Below are positions 26,419 through 35,142 of a stretch of 64,000 bases of DNA, one piece after another. The notes under the pieces are model-generated. The model was not told the origin of the DNA and ran no database searches. It saw only the letters and a program-made list of their open reading frames with translations. The position numbers were made by a program, and so were the translations under genes. Origin of the DNA: Aureispira sp964445645 (GTDB taxonomy: Bacteria > Bacteroidota > Bacteroidia > Chitinophagales > Saprospiraceae); contig CAYULH010000002.1 of NCBI GenBank assembly GCA_964445645.1, positions 78,761 through 142,760 on the forward strand, written 5' to 3'. Position 1 is the first letter of the stretch. Each line of letters opens with the position of its first letter.

Positions 26419-26970
26419 ATGAACCTACACGACTATTACCAAAATCTTCATTCCAGCCGCTTGTTGTTTAGAAAATTCACCCTAGAAGATGTGGAGAGTT
26501 GGATGGAGTTCTATAAGAACAACCCCAGCCTTCCTTACTTGGGACTCAATTTGAACAGAACGCAAGAGGAGATGGCAAAGGCTTGGATCAACTCCCAAAC
26601 CAGACGTTATGAGCAAAATGGATTTGGACAGTTGGCTGTGATTGCTAAAGCTACTGGTACATTGATTGGCAGCAGAGGTTTTCGTTGGGCCGAGTACCAA
26701 GGCCAGCAGCGTTTGCATTCTACAGGGGCGTTCAAACCTGCCTATTGGCGACAAGGATTTGGTTCGGAAAGTGCCGCTTGTATGTATGATTTTGTTTTTC
26801 AGCATACCAATGAAACCTGCATTTTTGCCCGATGCCACCTCCACAACAAGGCTTCACAAGCCAATTTAACCCAATTGGGCTTTGTATTGCAAGAGCAAAT
26901 CTCATTGCCCCAACAAACAATTTTTACCTGGTGCCTGAGCAAAAAAACTTGGGGGGAGCGGCTTGCCTGA
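26419..26970 (+). CDS. GNAT-family N-acetyltransferase (RimJ/RimL type)
   Basis: A 183-residue acetyltransferase of the acetyltransf_3 subgroup: RLLFRKFTLEDVESW at the start, the glycine-containing loop YWRQGFGSESAACMYDFVF (acetyl-CoA binding) and CHLHNKASQANLTQLGFV for motif B. These enzymes acetylate N-termini or small amines. Monocistronic, running into a long inverted repeat that separates it from the convergent truC gene. Confidence 0.9.
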   Translation: MNLHDYYQNLHSSRLLFRKFTLEDVESWMEFYKNNPSLPYLGLNLNRTQEEMAKAWINSQTRRYEQNGFGQLAVIAKATGTLIGSRGFRWAEYQGQQRLHSTGAFKPAYWRQGFGSESAACMYDFVFQHTNETCIFARCHLHNKASQANLTQLGFVLQEQISLPQQTIFTWCLSKKTWGERLA

Positions 26971-27006
26971 GTGGATTATCATCTTAGAGATGATTATCCA
27001 CTCAGG
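26966..27006. terminator. Long inverted repeat between convergent genes
   Basis: A 19-bp stem with one mismatch: CCTGAGTGGATTATCATCT (26966-26984) against AGATGATTATCCACTCAGG (26988-27006), 3-base loop. It overlaps both stop codons (26970 on +, 26994 on -). No T-run, so it is a hairpin that may block read-through in both directions rather than a canonical intrinsic terminator. Confidence 0.65.
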
Positions 27007-27692
27007 CGCGCACTCAGGCACAAATGGCCTTGCATGGTCTGAAAGGCGGCCGAAAAGGGAGCTTCTATACACCATTGTTGTTGGCTGTATGGATGTATCC
27101 AGTTTAGTTGTTGGGCGTGCAGCATCATTTGGGTCAGGCCAAATTTTTGTTTGAGCAGGCGGTTTTGCTTGTTGCAGCCGTGGGGGCGGTCGCCCAAAAT
27201 GGGGTGGCGCAAGTGGTTGCAGTGTTTGCGTATTTGGTGGTAACGCCCTGTTTGGGGGCGTGCTCGTATCAGGCTGTAGCGAGAAGTGGCAAACTTGCCC
27301 GATGGCCAAGGCATTTCCGATTGTTGCACCAATTCAAACTGTGTTTGGGCGGCTTGCTCCTTGCCTCGGTCATTAATCAAGGGCTTGTCTACCACCACTT
27401 GGGCAGGAAAATAGCCCCGCACCAAGGCATAATAGGTCTTTTGGGTGCTGGGCAATTCCCATTGTGCTTGGGCGGCCTTGGTGGCCTCGGCACTCAAGCC
27501 AAACAACAGCACGCCCGATGTTTTGCGGTCGAGCCGATGCACCAAGTGGACTTGCTGCCCCAATTGGTCACGCAAGAGCTGCAAGGCAAATTCGGTGGCC
27601 TCGGCAGCTATCTTGCTGCGGTGTACGAGTAGGCCGTGGGGTTTGTTGATGGCGACATAGTGCTGGTCTTGGTAGAGGATTTGGAGGGGCAT
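26994..27692 (-). CDS. truC: RNA pseudouridine synthase, TruC/RluA family
   Basis: A 232-residue pseudouridine synthase. The family signature HRLDRKTSG lies at residues 52-60 with the catalytic Asp55; the start ILYQDQHYVAINKPHGLLVH is the strand/helix preceding it, and TGRYHQIRKHCNHLRHPILGD gives the C-terminal substrate-binding motif. The short length without an S4 domain and the KPHGLLVH / IRKHxxH pattern fit TruC (tRNA U65) best. Distinctly G+C-richer than the restriction genes that follow. Confidence 0.92.
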   Translation of the reverse strand: MPLQILYQDQHYVAINKPHGLLVHRSKIAAEATEFALQLLRDQLGQQVHLVHRLDRKTSGVLLFGLSAEATKAAQAQWELPSTQKTYYALVRGYFPAQVVVDKPLINDRGKEQAAQTQFELVQQSEMPWPSGKFATSRYSLIRARPQTGRYHQIRKHCNHLRHPILGDRPHGCNKQNRLLKQKFGLTQMMLHAQQLNWIHPYSQQQWCIEAPFSAAFQTMQGHLCLSARLSG

Positions 27693-27771
27693 TGGTGTGT
27701 TTTTATATCTGATTCAAAATCCGTATCTTTATAATCTGTCTAAAAAAGATAGATTCACCATTTCATACTTT

Positions 27772-28611
27772 ATGAATTCTACAAAAATAGCCCTAAAGAT
27801 ATACAAACAGTTTGTATCTTCTATTACCAAAAGTGTTATTCCTATTGATTTAAGACACAAAGAAATCATAGGCACTACACAAGATGATCCCTTTGATAAT
27901 TGGGTACAACAAGAGCTAGAGACTAGCCTAGGCATGGATTATGAAATTTACAACACAGGTAAATTACAAACGCCAGATTTAATTATTAGGCACAAAGCAA
28001 CTAAGGAAATTCTTTGTATAGAGGTCAAAAAACTAACACAAAAAAAGAATGGACAAGATCCTAGAGGGTGGACAATGGACTACAATAGTAGTTTGCCTTG
28101 TGGTAAAACTATCATTCAAGCAGGAGAAGAAAGTATAATTGTTCCTCTTTACTATTTGTTTGCTTTGCTAGATTCTGACAATAAAAATATAGTTACTTTA
28201 ATAATTCTTGATGGTGACTTTTTAAACTATGATGTTGAAATTCATAAAGAAGCAAAAACCAGCAACTACATGGAATACCATCACGGGCCTTATGGAGAAG
28301 GTTCTGTGAGACATAGAAAGATGTATGTATATCCAAATCCACTAAATTCTAAGTTGAATTACTTTCATCTTAAATATACATTTGTTGCCAAAAAGCATGA
28401 ATTAGAGAAAGTAGAAGCGAACTTCAATATAGCTGCTGAAATTATAAGAAGAGATAAGTTTAACAACTCTTTTCATTTTCTAGTAAAGAATGATTACTCT
28501 GTTACAGCTTCGGATATAACGCCACCTCCTGTTATTGAAGGGATTTTTGATTCACTCAAAAACCGAAAAAGTAAAAAACGTAATTTAACATCGCCAAAAA
28601 TTCCAAAATAA
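27772..28611 (+). CDS. Type II restriction endonuclease (PD-(D/E)XK)
   Basis: A 279-residue predicted restriction enzyme. ATG 27772 (MNSTKIALKIYKQF) is preferred over the upstream in-frame ATG 27697, which would add a segment unrelated to a nuclease start. The catalytic core is visible as TPDLIIRH ... LCIEVKKL: Asp69, then Glu84 and Lys86 (PD-X14-E-x-K). The rest is helical and unrecognised, as expected for fast-evolving enzymes. The cognate cytosine methyltransferase starts 7 bases after its stop. The pair is more A+T-rich than flanking genes, consistent with horizontal gain. Recognition sequence cannot be inferred. Confidence 0.85.
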   Translation: MNSTKIALKIYKQFVSSITKSVIPIDLRHKEIIGTTQDDPFDNWVQQELETSLGMDYEIYNTGKLQTPDLIIRHKATKEILCIEVKKLTQKKNGQDPRGWTMDYNSSLPCGKTIIQAGEESIIVPLYYLFALLDSDNKNIVTLIILDGDFLNYDVEIHKEAKTSNYMEYHHGPYGEGSVRHRKMYVYPNPLNSKLNYFHLKYTFVAKKHELEKVEANFNIAAEIIRRDKFNNSFHFLVKNDYSVTASDITPPPVIEGIFDSLKNRKSKKRNLTSPKIPK

Positions 28612-28618
28612 TCTTTAA

Positions 28619-29731
28619 ATGAACAACTATAATTTTTTAGGTCTATTTACAGGAGCTGGTGGTCTAGATTTAGGTTTTGAGAACTTAGGTTTTAATCATA
28701 TTGAGTCTAATGAAATTTTACCGTATGCTGTCGCTACCCTAAAAAAAAATCGTCCATTATGGGATATAATAGAAGGAGATGTACGAGGATATACTCCCCA
28801 TTATAAAGGCGATATTGATGTTTTATTAGCAGGCTTTCCGTGTCAAGGTTTTTCTTTGGGTGGCAAAAGAGATCCAAAGGACATTAGAAATACCTTATAT
28901 AAGGAGGTTCTCAGGATAGCAAGTATTAACCAGCCACGAGTTATAGTTTTAGAAAATGTACTCAATATGCGAACTATGATTCATCCAGAAACAGGGAAGC
29001 CTTTTGAGCAACAAATCAAAGAAGAGTTAGCCGCTATTGGTTATTCTACGGTATCAGATTTTTTTAAAGTGTGTTATCATGGTGTGCCTCAAACTAGAAG
29101 ACGGTTTATCTTCGTAGCTTTTAGAAATGATGTTCCGTCTTACTTTTCGATGCCTAAACTAGAACCGATAACAACTGCAAGAAACGTTGTTTGGGAACTA
29201 GGAAAAAACGATAACTTACTATTGCCTAATCATAATCCAACTTGGGGGTTCAAAAGCTATGCTCATAAAGAAACTTATGAAGCTTATAATGATGATGCGG
29301 TAATTCCTGTACGCTTTAGCCGAACTGCATCAGTTGGCAATCCTATCAGAAGTCTTGATGAACCTTTTCCTGCTATCGACACTGCAACTGTTTGGGGTTG
29401 GGCCAAAGGAAATGTCACAGCCAAACGAATAGTAAAGGATAGAACCAATGATAAATATGTCAGGAATCCTGACTCTACTGCCAAACTATGGCGAATTTCG
29501 GCCAGTCGATTAAGGGCTTTTACTGCTCGGGAGTATGCTCGTTTACAAACCTTTCCCGATGATTGGGAATTTGTAGGTAAGAGCAAAAGAGAAATTCAAC
29601 TACAAATAGGAAATGCTGTTCCTGTTATTTTTGCCGAAAAACTAGCAGCTTGTATTTTAGATGCGCTACTAATTATGGATAAAAAAAAACGACATCACCA
29701 CAAAAAAGGAGCACAACTAAAAATATTCTAA
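28619..29731 (+). CDS. DNA (cytosine-5) methyltransferase of a type II R-M system
   Basis: A 370-residue C5-cytosine methyltransferase using S-adenosylmethionine. Motif I GLFTGAGGLDLGFE (8-21), motif IV AGFPCQGFSLGG with catalytic Cys75, motif VI LENV (111-114), motif VIII QTRRRFIFVAF (158-168), and motifs IX/X AREYARLQTFPDDW and QIGNAVP near the C-terminus are all present. The target-recognition region lies between motifs VIII and IX (~170-300). It is translated just behind the nuclease gene, which is unusual in that R precedes M without a visible controller gene. Its stop codon overlaps the convergent TPR gene by 4 bases. Confidence 0.96.
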   Translation: MNNYNFLGLFTGAGGLDLGFENLGFNHIESNEILPYAVATLKKNRPLWDIIEGDVRGYTPHYKGDIDVLLAGFPCQGFSLGGKRDPKDIRNTLYKEVLRIASINQPRVIVLENVLNMRTMIHPETGKPFEQQIKEELAAIGYSTVSDFFKVCYHGVPQTRRRFIFVAFRNDVPSYFSMPKLEPITTARNVVWELGKNDNLLLPNHNPTWGFKSYAHKETYEAYNDDAVIPVRFSRTASVGNPIRSLDEPFPAIDTATVWGWAKGNVTAKRIVKDRTNDKYVRNPDSTAKLWRISASRLRAFTAREYARLQTFPDDWEFVGKSKREIQLQIGNAVPVIFAEKLAACILDALLIMDKKKRHHHKKGAQLKIF

Positions 29732-30753
29732 CAATACATCTCCCGCAACGCCCGCAACGCCTCCTTCAAACGCAAACGAAACTTAGCCTTTTCGGCAGCA
29801 TCTAGGGCTTGGCAGCAGGCATCCATTTGATTTAGATTGGCATAACAAACGGCCATATTCTTATAAGCATAAGCATTGTCCGAATCGAGCGACAAGGATT
29901 TTTCTACGGCTGCTAGAGCCAGCTCGTATTCCTGTTCGGCAATGAGCAAGGAAGCCTTATTATTATAAGCATAAGCATAATTGGGATTGGCTACAATGAC
30001 CTTCTCAAAATACTCCATAGCTTTGGTGTAATTTTGGGCATTGAGGTAGATGAAGCCCATATTGTTGAGCATGTCAATATTATTGGGGAAAGTTTCTAGG
30101 GCTTTTTTGCCATAGTACACGGCTTTCTGGGTATTGCCTGCCGAGCTGTAGAGGTTGGAAATAATAGGATAAGTAGCCGTGTAGGTCGAATCGAGTGCCA
30201 GCACTTGCTCGTGGTAATCAATGGCTACATCAATTAGCCCTTCGCTTTCGGCTACGGCGGCTAGGCTGTGTAGTGCCTTGACATTGGCCGAATCGAGTGC
30301 CAAGGCTTCATTGGCATATTGGAGAGCCGTTTGCATGTCCTCTTGCTGAAGATAGCTGCTGCTCAGAGCTGCCTTGACCAGTGCAGGTTGTTGGGTTTTG
30401 GGCAAGGCACGTTCTAAGTGTGGAATCGCTTCTTTGCCCTTTTGTTGTTCCTCATACAACAAACCTAGATCTTGGTGGGCGGCAGTTTCGTTGGGTGCCA
30501 AGGCCAATATCTGCTGGTAATGCGCTATGGATTTATCCAGCTGCCCTTGCTCTTGATAAATAATGGCTAGATTATAATAGGTCGTCAGGTTATTGCTATC
30601 CAGAGTCAATACTTGCTCGTTTAGCTCAATGGCTTCTTGATATTGGCCTTGTTTGTAGGCTTCCTCGGCAGCAGCACTTTGTTGTTTTACTTTGTCTTGG
30701 CAGGCGCCCAATAGCAAGCCACAGCAACCCCATAGCACTAGATTTTTTTTCAT
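29728..30753 (-). CDS. TPR-repeat lipoprotein
   Basis: A 341-residue lipoprotein starting at MKKNLVLWGCCGLLLGAC (lipobox cysteine 18); the in-frame Met seven codons upstream is less likely. The mature protein is a chain of about eight TPR units, for example those around YQEAIELNEQVLTLDSNN, LDKSIAHYQQILALAPNE and TKAMEYFEKVIVANPNY. A scaffold in the periplasm or on the outer membrane is likely; partners unknown. Its 3' end overlaps the stop of the restriction methyltransferase gene, marking the junction of the R-M insertion. Confidence 0.9.
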   Translation of the reverse strand: MKKNLVLWGCCGLLLGACQDKVKQQSAAAEEAYKQGQYQEAIELNEQVLTLDSNNLTTYYNLAIIYQEQGQLDKSIAHYQQILALAPNETAAHQDLGLLYEEQQKGKEAIPHLERALPKTQQPALVKAALSSSYLQQEDMQTALQYANEALALDSANVKALHSLAAVAESEGLIDVAIDYHEQVLALDSTYTATYPIISNLYSSAGNTQKAVYYGKKALETFPNNIDMLNNMGFIYLNAQNYTKAMEYFEKVIVANPNYAYAYNNKASLLIAEQEYELALAAVEKSLSLDSDNAYAYKNMAVCYANLNQMDACCQALDAAEKAKFRLRLKEALRALREMYC

Positions 30754-30855
30754 TCCTTGTTGTTTTAATTGCACATTGATCGGTCTTCTAAAGCTACAAT
30801 AACCCTACCTTAAATTGTGGTTAGTTGTTTTATTTTTTTGTTAATGAGAAATTAA

Positions 30856-32493
30856 TTACGTCAAATACTTTCCAACAATCGGCATTCTTCTTCCCATACC
30901 AAAAGCCTTGGATGACACACGCAAAATGGGGGCAACTTGTGCCCGTTTAAATTCATTTCTATTGACCATGCCCAATACACGGTGTACCAGTGCCGCATCA
31001 AAACCTTGCTCAATGATTTCCTGTGGGCCTTGGCGTTTTTCTATGTATTGATACAATATGCTGTCCAGAATATCATAATCGGGCAAACTATCGGAGTCCA
31101 ACTGATCGGGGCGCAACTCGGCAGAAGGTGGTTTGGTGATGATGTTGACGGGCATCACTTCGCCATCCTTGTTCATGTATTCGGCCAATTCGTAGACTTC
31201 TGTTTTGTACACATCAGCAATAACCGAAAGGCCGCCAGCCATATCCCCGTATAGGGTTCCGTAGCCTACGGCTGCTTCGCTTTTGTTGGAGGTATTGAGT
31301 AGAATATTGCCAAATTTATTGGAGAATGCCATGAGGAGCATCCCACGAATACGTGCCTGAATATTTTCCTCGGTCACATTAAATTCTAAACCTGCAAAAT
31401 GGGGTTGCAACAATTGTTCATAGGAGTTGTAAACGGATTCTATTGGAATAATATCGTACTGCACATTGAGGTTTTGGGCCAATTGGCGGGCATCATTGAT
31501 AGAGTGGTCAGAAGAATACTGAGAAGGCATTAAAATCACTCGCACATTGGCTGCGCCTAGCGCACGCTGGGCCAATACAGCCACCACAGCCGAATCAATA
31601 CCACCCGACAAGCCCAAAATGGCTTTTTTGAGTCCGAGCTTGCCAAAATAATCCCGAATGCCTGTGACCAAGCCATCGTGAATCAGGCGCATTTTATCTT
31701 TTTCTTGCACTTGCTCTAGCCCCCCTTTTAGCACGGCATCCAAGTCATACACCTTCAATGCTTCCTCAAAATAAGGCATTTCGTCATAGACCTTGCCATC
31801 AGGCGAAACCACCAAAGAACCGCCGTCAAAAATCACCTCTGTTTGTGCGCCTACATGATTGACATAAAACATAGCCTTGCCATAACGGCTCACATTGGAC
31901 TTCAATACATGGATGCGATTTTGGGCGTGGGCATAATTGAAGGGCGAGGCCGATAGGTTGAGCACAAAATCAGGGTCTTGTTCCTGCAATTCGTCCAAGG
32001 GGCAAATGGTATAGAGTGGGTTTTCATTGCCAACATTCCAAATATCTTCACAAACGGTCAAGGCAATTTTTTTGCCCTTGTACTCAACTACCTTAAATTC
32101 AGAAGCAGGCTCAAAATAACGGTATTCGTCAAAAATATCATAAGTGGGTAATAGGGCTTTGTGCTGTACTTGCTGAATAGCTCCATCGGCCAAAAAGTAG
32201 GCCGTATTGTACAAATCCTTACCCTCTACCACAGGGTTTCGGCAAGGTGCGCCCACCACAATGGCAATGCCCTGTGCCGCTTCTGCCAAACGCTGGATGA
32301 CCTCCTCGCTCCTAACAATAAAATCATCAAATTCTAAAAAATCGCGGGGGGGATAACCTGTCACGGCCAATTCTCCAAAGACGACTATATCTGCGCCTTG
32401 TGCCTTGGCTTGGCTAGTGGCTTCTAGCATTTTGTTGAGGTTTCCGTCAAAATTTCCGATGTGATAATTGAGTTGTGCGAGTGCTATTTTCAT
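30856..32493 (-). CDS. nadE: Glutamine-dependent NAD+ synthetase
   Basis: A 545-residue two-domain enzyme making NAD+ from deamido-NAD with ammonia released from glutamine. The N-terminal nitrilase/glutaminase domain has its triad: Glu41 (FGELAVTGYPPRD), Lys112 (HKALLPTYDIFDEYRYF) and Cys148 (LTVCEDIW). The C-terminal synthetase starts near residue 270 with the PPi-loop LSGGIDSAVVAVLA (295-308), followed by LNTSNKSEAAVGYGTLYGD and PPSAELRPDQLDSDSLPDY. Full length; single gene on the minus strand. Confidence 0.97.
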   Translation of the reverse strand: MKIALAQLNYHIGNFDGNLNKMLEATSQAKAQGADIVVFGELAVTGYPPRDFLEFDDFIVRSEEVIQRLAEAAQGIAIVVGAPCRNPVVEGKDLYNTAYFLADGAIQQVQHKALLPTYDIFDEYRYFEPASEFKVVEYKGKKIALTVCEDIWNVGNENPLYTICPLDELQEQDPDFVLNLSASPFNYAHAQNRIHVLKSNVSRYGKAMFYVNHVGAQTEVIFDGGSLVVSPDGKVYDEMPYFEEALKVYDLDAVLKGGLEQVQEKDKMRLIHDGLVTGIRDYFGKLGLKKAILGLSGGIDSAVVAVLAQRALGAANVRVILMPSQYSSDHSINDARQLAQNLNVQYDIIPIESVYNSYEQLLQPHFAGLEFNVTEENIQARIRGMLLMAFSNKFGNILLNTSNKSEAAVGYGTLYGDMAGGLSVIADVYKTEVYELAEYMNKDGEVMPVNIITKPPSAELRPDQLDSDSLPDYDILDSILYQYIEKRQGPQEIIEQGFDAALVHRVLGMVNRNEFKRAQVAPILRVSSKAFGMGRRMPIVGKYLT

Positions 32494-32597
32494 TGCTGTA
32501 GTGCTGTTTTTTGTGAGTGGGTAAATGGTTGTTATAACCTTGATAAGAGAACACCAAAAGTAGGGCTATAATTCCTGCAATAGCTTAAATCCTGCGC

Positions 32598-33119
32598 CTA
32601 TTCTTCTTCCTTGTACCAACTGGCATATTTGATATAATTTTGAGCGATGCGCCCAATGGTATCTTCTAATTGAGCTGGACTCAATTCCTTGACTTTGCGG
32701 GCAGGCACTCCTGCATAAATACTATAAGGTTCCAATACAGAATTTTCTAACACCACTGCTCCTGCGGCAATCAAGCAGTACGAGGGCAATACCGCATGAT
32801 CCATGACCATAGCCCCCATTCCAATCAGTACATGATCGTGAATGGTACAGCCGTGTACAATAGCACGATGTCCAATAGATACATCATTGCCAATAACGGT
32901 TGGCGCACGTTGATAGGTACAATGCACAATTGCCCCATCTTGTATATTTACCCGATTGCCAATTTTGATGCTGTGTACATCGCCACGAATCACCGCTTGA
33001 AACCAAACACTGCAATCATCCCCCATTTCTACATCACCAATAATAGTTGCATTTTCTGCCAAGTAGCAGTTTTTTCCCATTTGTGGGGTTTTGCCCCGTA
33101 CTTTTTTTATTAATGCCAT
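32598..33119 (-). CDS. Gamma-carbonic-anhydrase-like hexapeptide-repeat protein
   Basis: A 173-residue left-handed beta-helix protein of the YrdA/PaaY/CaiE group. Repeats run from AENATIIGDVEMGDDC to VVLENSVLEPYSIYAG. Metal-ligand histidines expected for gamma-CA are visible in AIVHCT and IGHRAIVHG. These proteins bind zinc as trimers and often lack proved carbonic anhydrase activity. Alone on the minus strand after nadE with about 100 bases between, so perhaps one transcript (this gene is upstream). Confidence 0.92.
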   Translation of the reverse strand: MALIKKVRGKTPQMGKNCYLAENATIIGDVEMGDDCSVWFQAVIRGDVHSIKIGNRVNIQDGAIVHCTYQRAPTVIGNDVSIGHRAIVHGCTIHDHVLIGMGAMVMDHAVLPSYCLIAAGAVVLENSVLEPYSIYAGVPARKVKELSPAQLEDTIGRIAQNYIKYASWYKEEE

Positions 33120-33541
33120 AATTTATTTTTTACTAAAATTCTATTGATTCATCAAGTTGTAGCCAAGCTCTATTTTACATGCTTGCGCTAAGTTGCTAAT
33201 TCTGCCTACCAAATTAAGAAAACTAGCCTCAAAGCAGCTATTAGCACTAAAAATTTCTTTAGGCATGACAATTGAATCCTAACAAACGTTTGGGTAACAA
33301 AATACCAGTTGTTCTGTTCTGCTTTGTCAATTCCTACTAAGAAGTTGTATCTTTAGTAGATTCTTGTTTCCTTACTTCGTTAGAAATCGTATCTAATTGA
33401 TTATCAATTCATTACAGAAAAACAAGCAAAATCATAAAAGATTGATAATCAAATAGATACAAGATGTTTTTTTTAGCTTTTTTGTTCAAAAAGTAAAAAA
33501 TCTACGAAGTATTATGTTTATAATCATCAAAATACCCCTCT
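33120..33541. other. 422-base divergent intergenic region with two inverted repeats
   Basis: No gene seen. It holds promoters for the gamma-CA gene (minus) and the secreted-protein gene (plus). Two structures stand out: a short hairpin around CTACTA...TAGTAG (33333-33358) and an 18-bp inverted repeat with arms at 33391-33408 and 33441-33458. Confidence 0.55.
33391..33458. repeat. 18-bp inverted repeat upstream of the secreted-protein gene
   Basis: Arms ATCTAATTGATTATCAAT and ATTGATAATCAAATAGAT, one or two mismatches, spacer 32 bases. Each arm contains the near-palindrome ATTGATtATCAAT, so the element could equally be two binding sites for a dimeric regulator. About 85 bases upstream of the ATG at 33542. 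Confidence 0.45.
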
Positions 33542-35035
33542 ATGAGGATTTTAATTAACTATTGTATATTTTTTTTAATTGGTGTTGGACTTCCACTAGC
33601 AGCACAAGACGCTATAACGTTGAGTCCATTGCAAGAAAAAGACCAGACAGATAGAACCTACTCGCTGCTGGATTACGATTCCTCGGGCTATTATGTCATG
33701 CGTTTTAACAAGGGGCTTTCTTATGCCGAATTGGAATATTATGACCCATCGCTTCAGACCAAAAAAACATACATTGTTACACACAAAAAACGCAAATATG
33801 TGGGTTTGGTCAACTTGAAGGGCCAACTCTCGATGTTGTATTTTAGATATATTGAAAACAAAAGAAACAATACCCACGAACGGGTGAGTTTGTACGCTGT
33901 TGGTATACAAAAAGATAGTTTTCAACTAGAGCAGGACTCTATAGAATTGATTGCGCCTTTTAAGATGGAATCCAATTTTTATAGAGTCAATTTTGCGGTT
34001 TCGCCTGATAGAAGCAAGGTGTTGGTGTATGATTTTGAGGAAGAGGGGGATATAGATGGGGTGCAAGGCTTGAGCAATGAAATTACCTTGCGTGTTTTTG
34101 ACAATGATTTGAACCTACTTTGGACACGCAAGGTAAATCTTTCGCCTGACGGGGGAGCCAAAAGACGGGTGGCTATTCAAAAATTGCGGATAAATGATGC
34201 TGGTGAGGTGGCCATTTTGACGGATGTTTTTCGTGACAAACGCAGCTACAGCATGAAAGAGATAACGGCCGATCCCACGCTATTTTTTGTAGGTAAGGAA
34301 CGTAAGAATTTTTCCTTGTTTCAGCCCAATCTAGGCAATTATTTTTTTAATCAATCCAATTTTACTTTTGATAAAGAGGGCAATATCCTCTGGTTTGGTT
34401 TTTATTCCAAGCAGCGTTATTATCAACAATCGGGTACGTTTTTTATCAAAATAAACAAAGCCCGTACCAAGGTATTGGTCAAAAAACGCTACGATTTTAC
34501 CCCTGAGCAAATGGCCGATATTCTCAACAAAAAACGTGTTCGTGCTGGTATAGAGGCCCGTTCGTACAAGTTGATACACTGGCAAATCATGGCAGATGGA
34601 GGCATTGTTTTTTCGGCAGAGCAGCAGCCGGGCAATGGGATGCAGTTTAGGAGCAATGATATTATTGCTATAAAAATTGGAAAATCGGGCGAATTGGAAT
34701 GGCTCAAGCATGTCTTTAAACATGGAGAGGAAGTGCCACGCCTCCAAACCTTCCTTTCCCACTATCTTTGTACCAAGGGTTCTGATGTGTATTTGGTGTA
34801 CAATCAAGGTTTGTACGCCGATGGTTATGCCGCAGCCGTCCAAATCAATGCCCAAGGCGATATGAAGCTCCGCAAATTTTACAATTATCAACGCCAACAG
34901 GAGTTGCTTTGCCCCAAGCTGTCCTTTCGTTTAGATACCGCTAGTATTTTCTTGTGTTTTCAAGACCGCTACTTTAGCGATTACCGATTTGGGGTGCTGG
35001 ATTTGGAGCGTTTGTTTGCGGATAGCAACAAATAG
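33542..35035 (+). CDS. Secreted protein of unknown function
   Basis: A 497-residue protein with a signal peptide (MRILINYCIFFLIGVGLPLAAQ). The remainder is beta-rich with repeating short strands (SYAELEYYDPSLQTKK, RKYVGLVNLKGQLSMLY, DGGIVFSAEQQPGN, SDVYLVYNQGLYAD), giving a beta-propeller-like impression; no family is recognised and no T9SS tail is seen. Likely periplasmic or outer-surface. Stands alone, with a terminator-like repeat array beyond its stop. Confidence 0.8.
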   Translation: MRILINYCIFFLIGVGLPLAAQDAITLSPLQEKDQTDRTYSLLDYDSSGYYVMRFNKGLSYAELEYYDPSLQTKKTYIVTHKKRKYVGLVNLKGQLSMLYFRYIENKRNNTHERVSLYAVGIQKDSFQLEQDSIELIAPFKMESNFYRVNFAVSPDRSKVLVYDFEEEGDIDGVQGLSNEITLRVFDNDLNLLWTRKVNLSPDGGAKRRVAIQKLRINDAGEVAILTDVFRDKRSYSMKEITADPTLFFVGKERKNFSLFQPNLGNYFFNQSNFTFDKEGNILWFGFYSKQRYYQQSGTFFIKINKARTKVLVKKRYDFTPEQMADILNKKRVRAGIEARSYKLIHWQIMADGGIVFSAEQQPGNGMQFRSNDIIAIKIGKSGELEWLKHVFKHGEEVPRLQTFLSHYLCTKGSDVYLVYNQGLYADGYAAAVQINAQGDMKLRKFYNYQRQQELLCPKLSFRLDTASIFLCFQDRYFSDYRFGVLDLERLFADSNK

Positions 35036-35060
35036 GCGTATGCTTCTTTGTAGCGTATGC

Positions 35061-35142
35061 GTGTCTGTAGGGGCGTATGCTTGTCTGTAGGGGCGTATGC
35101 TTGTCTGTAGGGGCGTATGCTATACGCCCTTACAGACAAGCA
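35061..35142. repeat. 20-bp tandem repeat ending in a hairpin between convergent genes
   Basis: Three consecutive copies of the 20-base unit tTGTCTGTAGGGGCGTATGC (35061-35080, 35081-35100, 35101-35120), preceded by a degenerate partial copy from 35044. The last copy is followed at 35121-35142 by its reverse complement (TATACGCCCTTACAGACAAGCA), so a ~20-bp hairpin can form with almost no loop. It also covers the stop codon of the M15 peptidase gene on the minus strand. Probably serves as bidirectional terminator. Confidence 0.8.

Noticed and set aside
26966..27006. Long inverted repeat as an insertion-sequence end or attachment site
   Set aside because: It exactly overlaps two convergent stop codons, no second copy or recombinase gene is visible, and terminator function explains it.
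27108..27632. 174-codon plus-strand frame opposite truC
   Set aside because: truC carries an intact HRLDRKTSG family signature. The opposite frame is a by-product of G+C-rich codons and has no family features.
35044..35120. Short tandem repeats as a possible CRISPR array
   Set aside because: Units are contiguous with no spacers, only three full copies, and no cas genes nearby.
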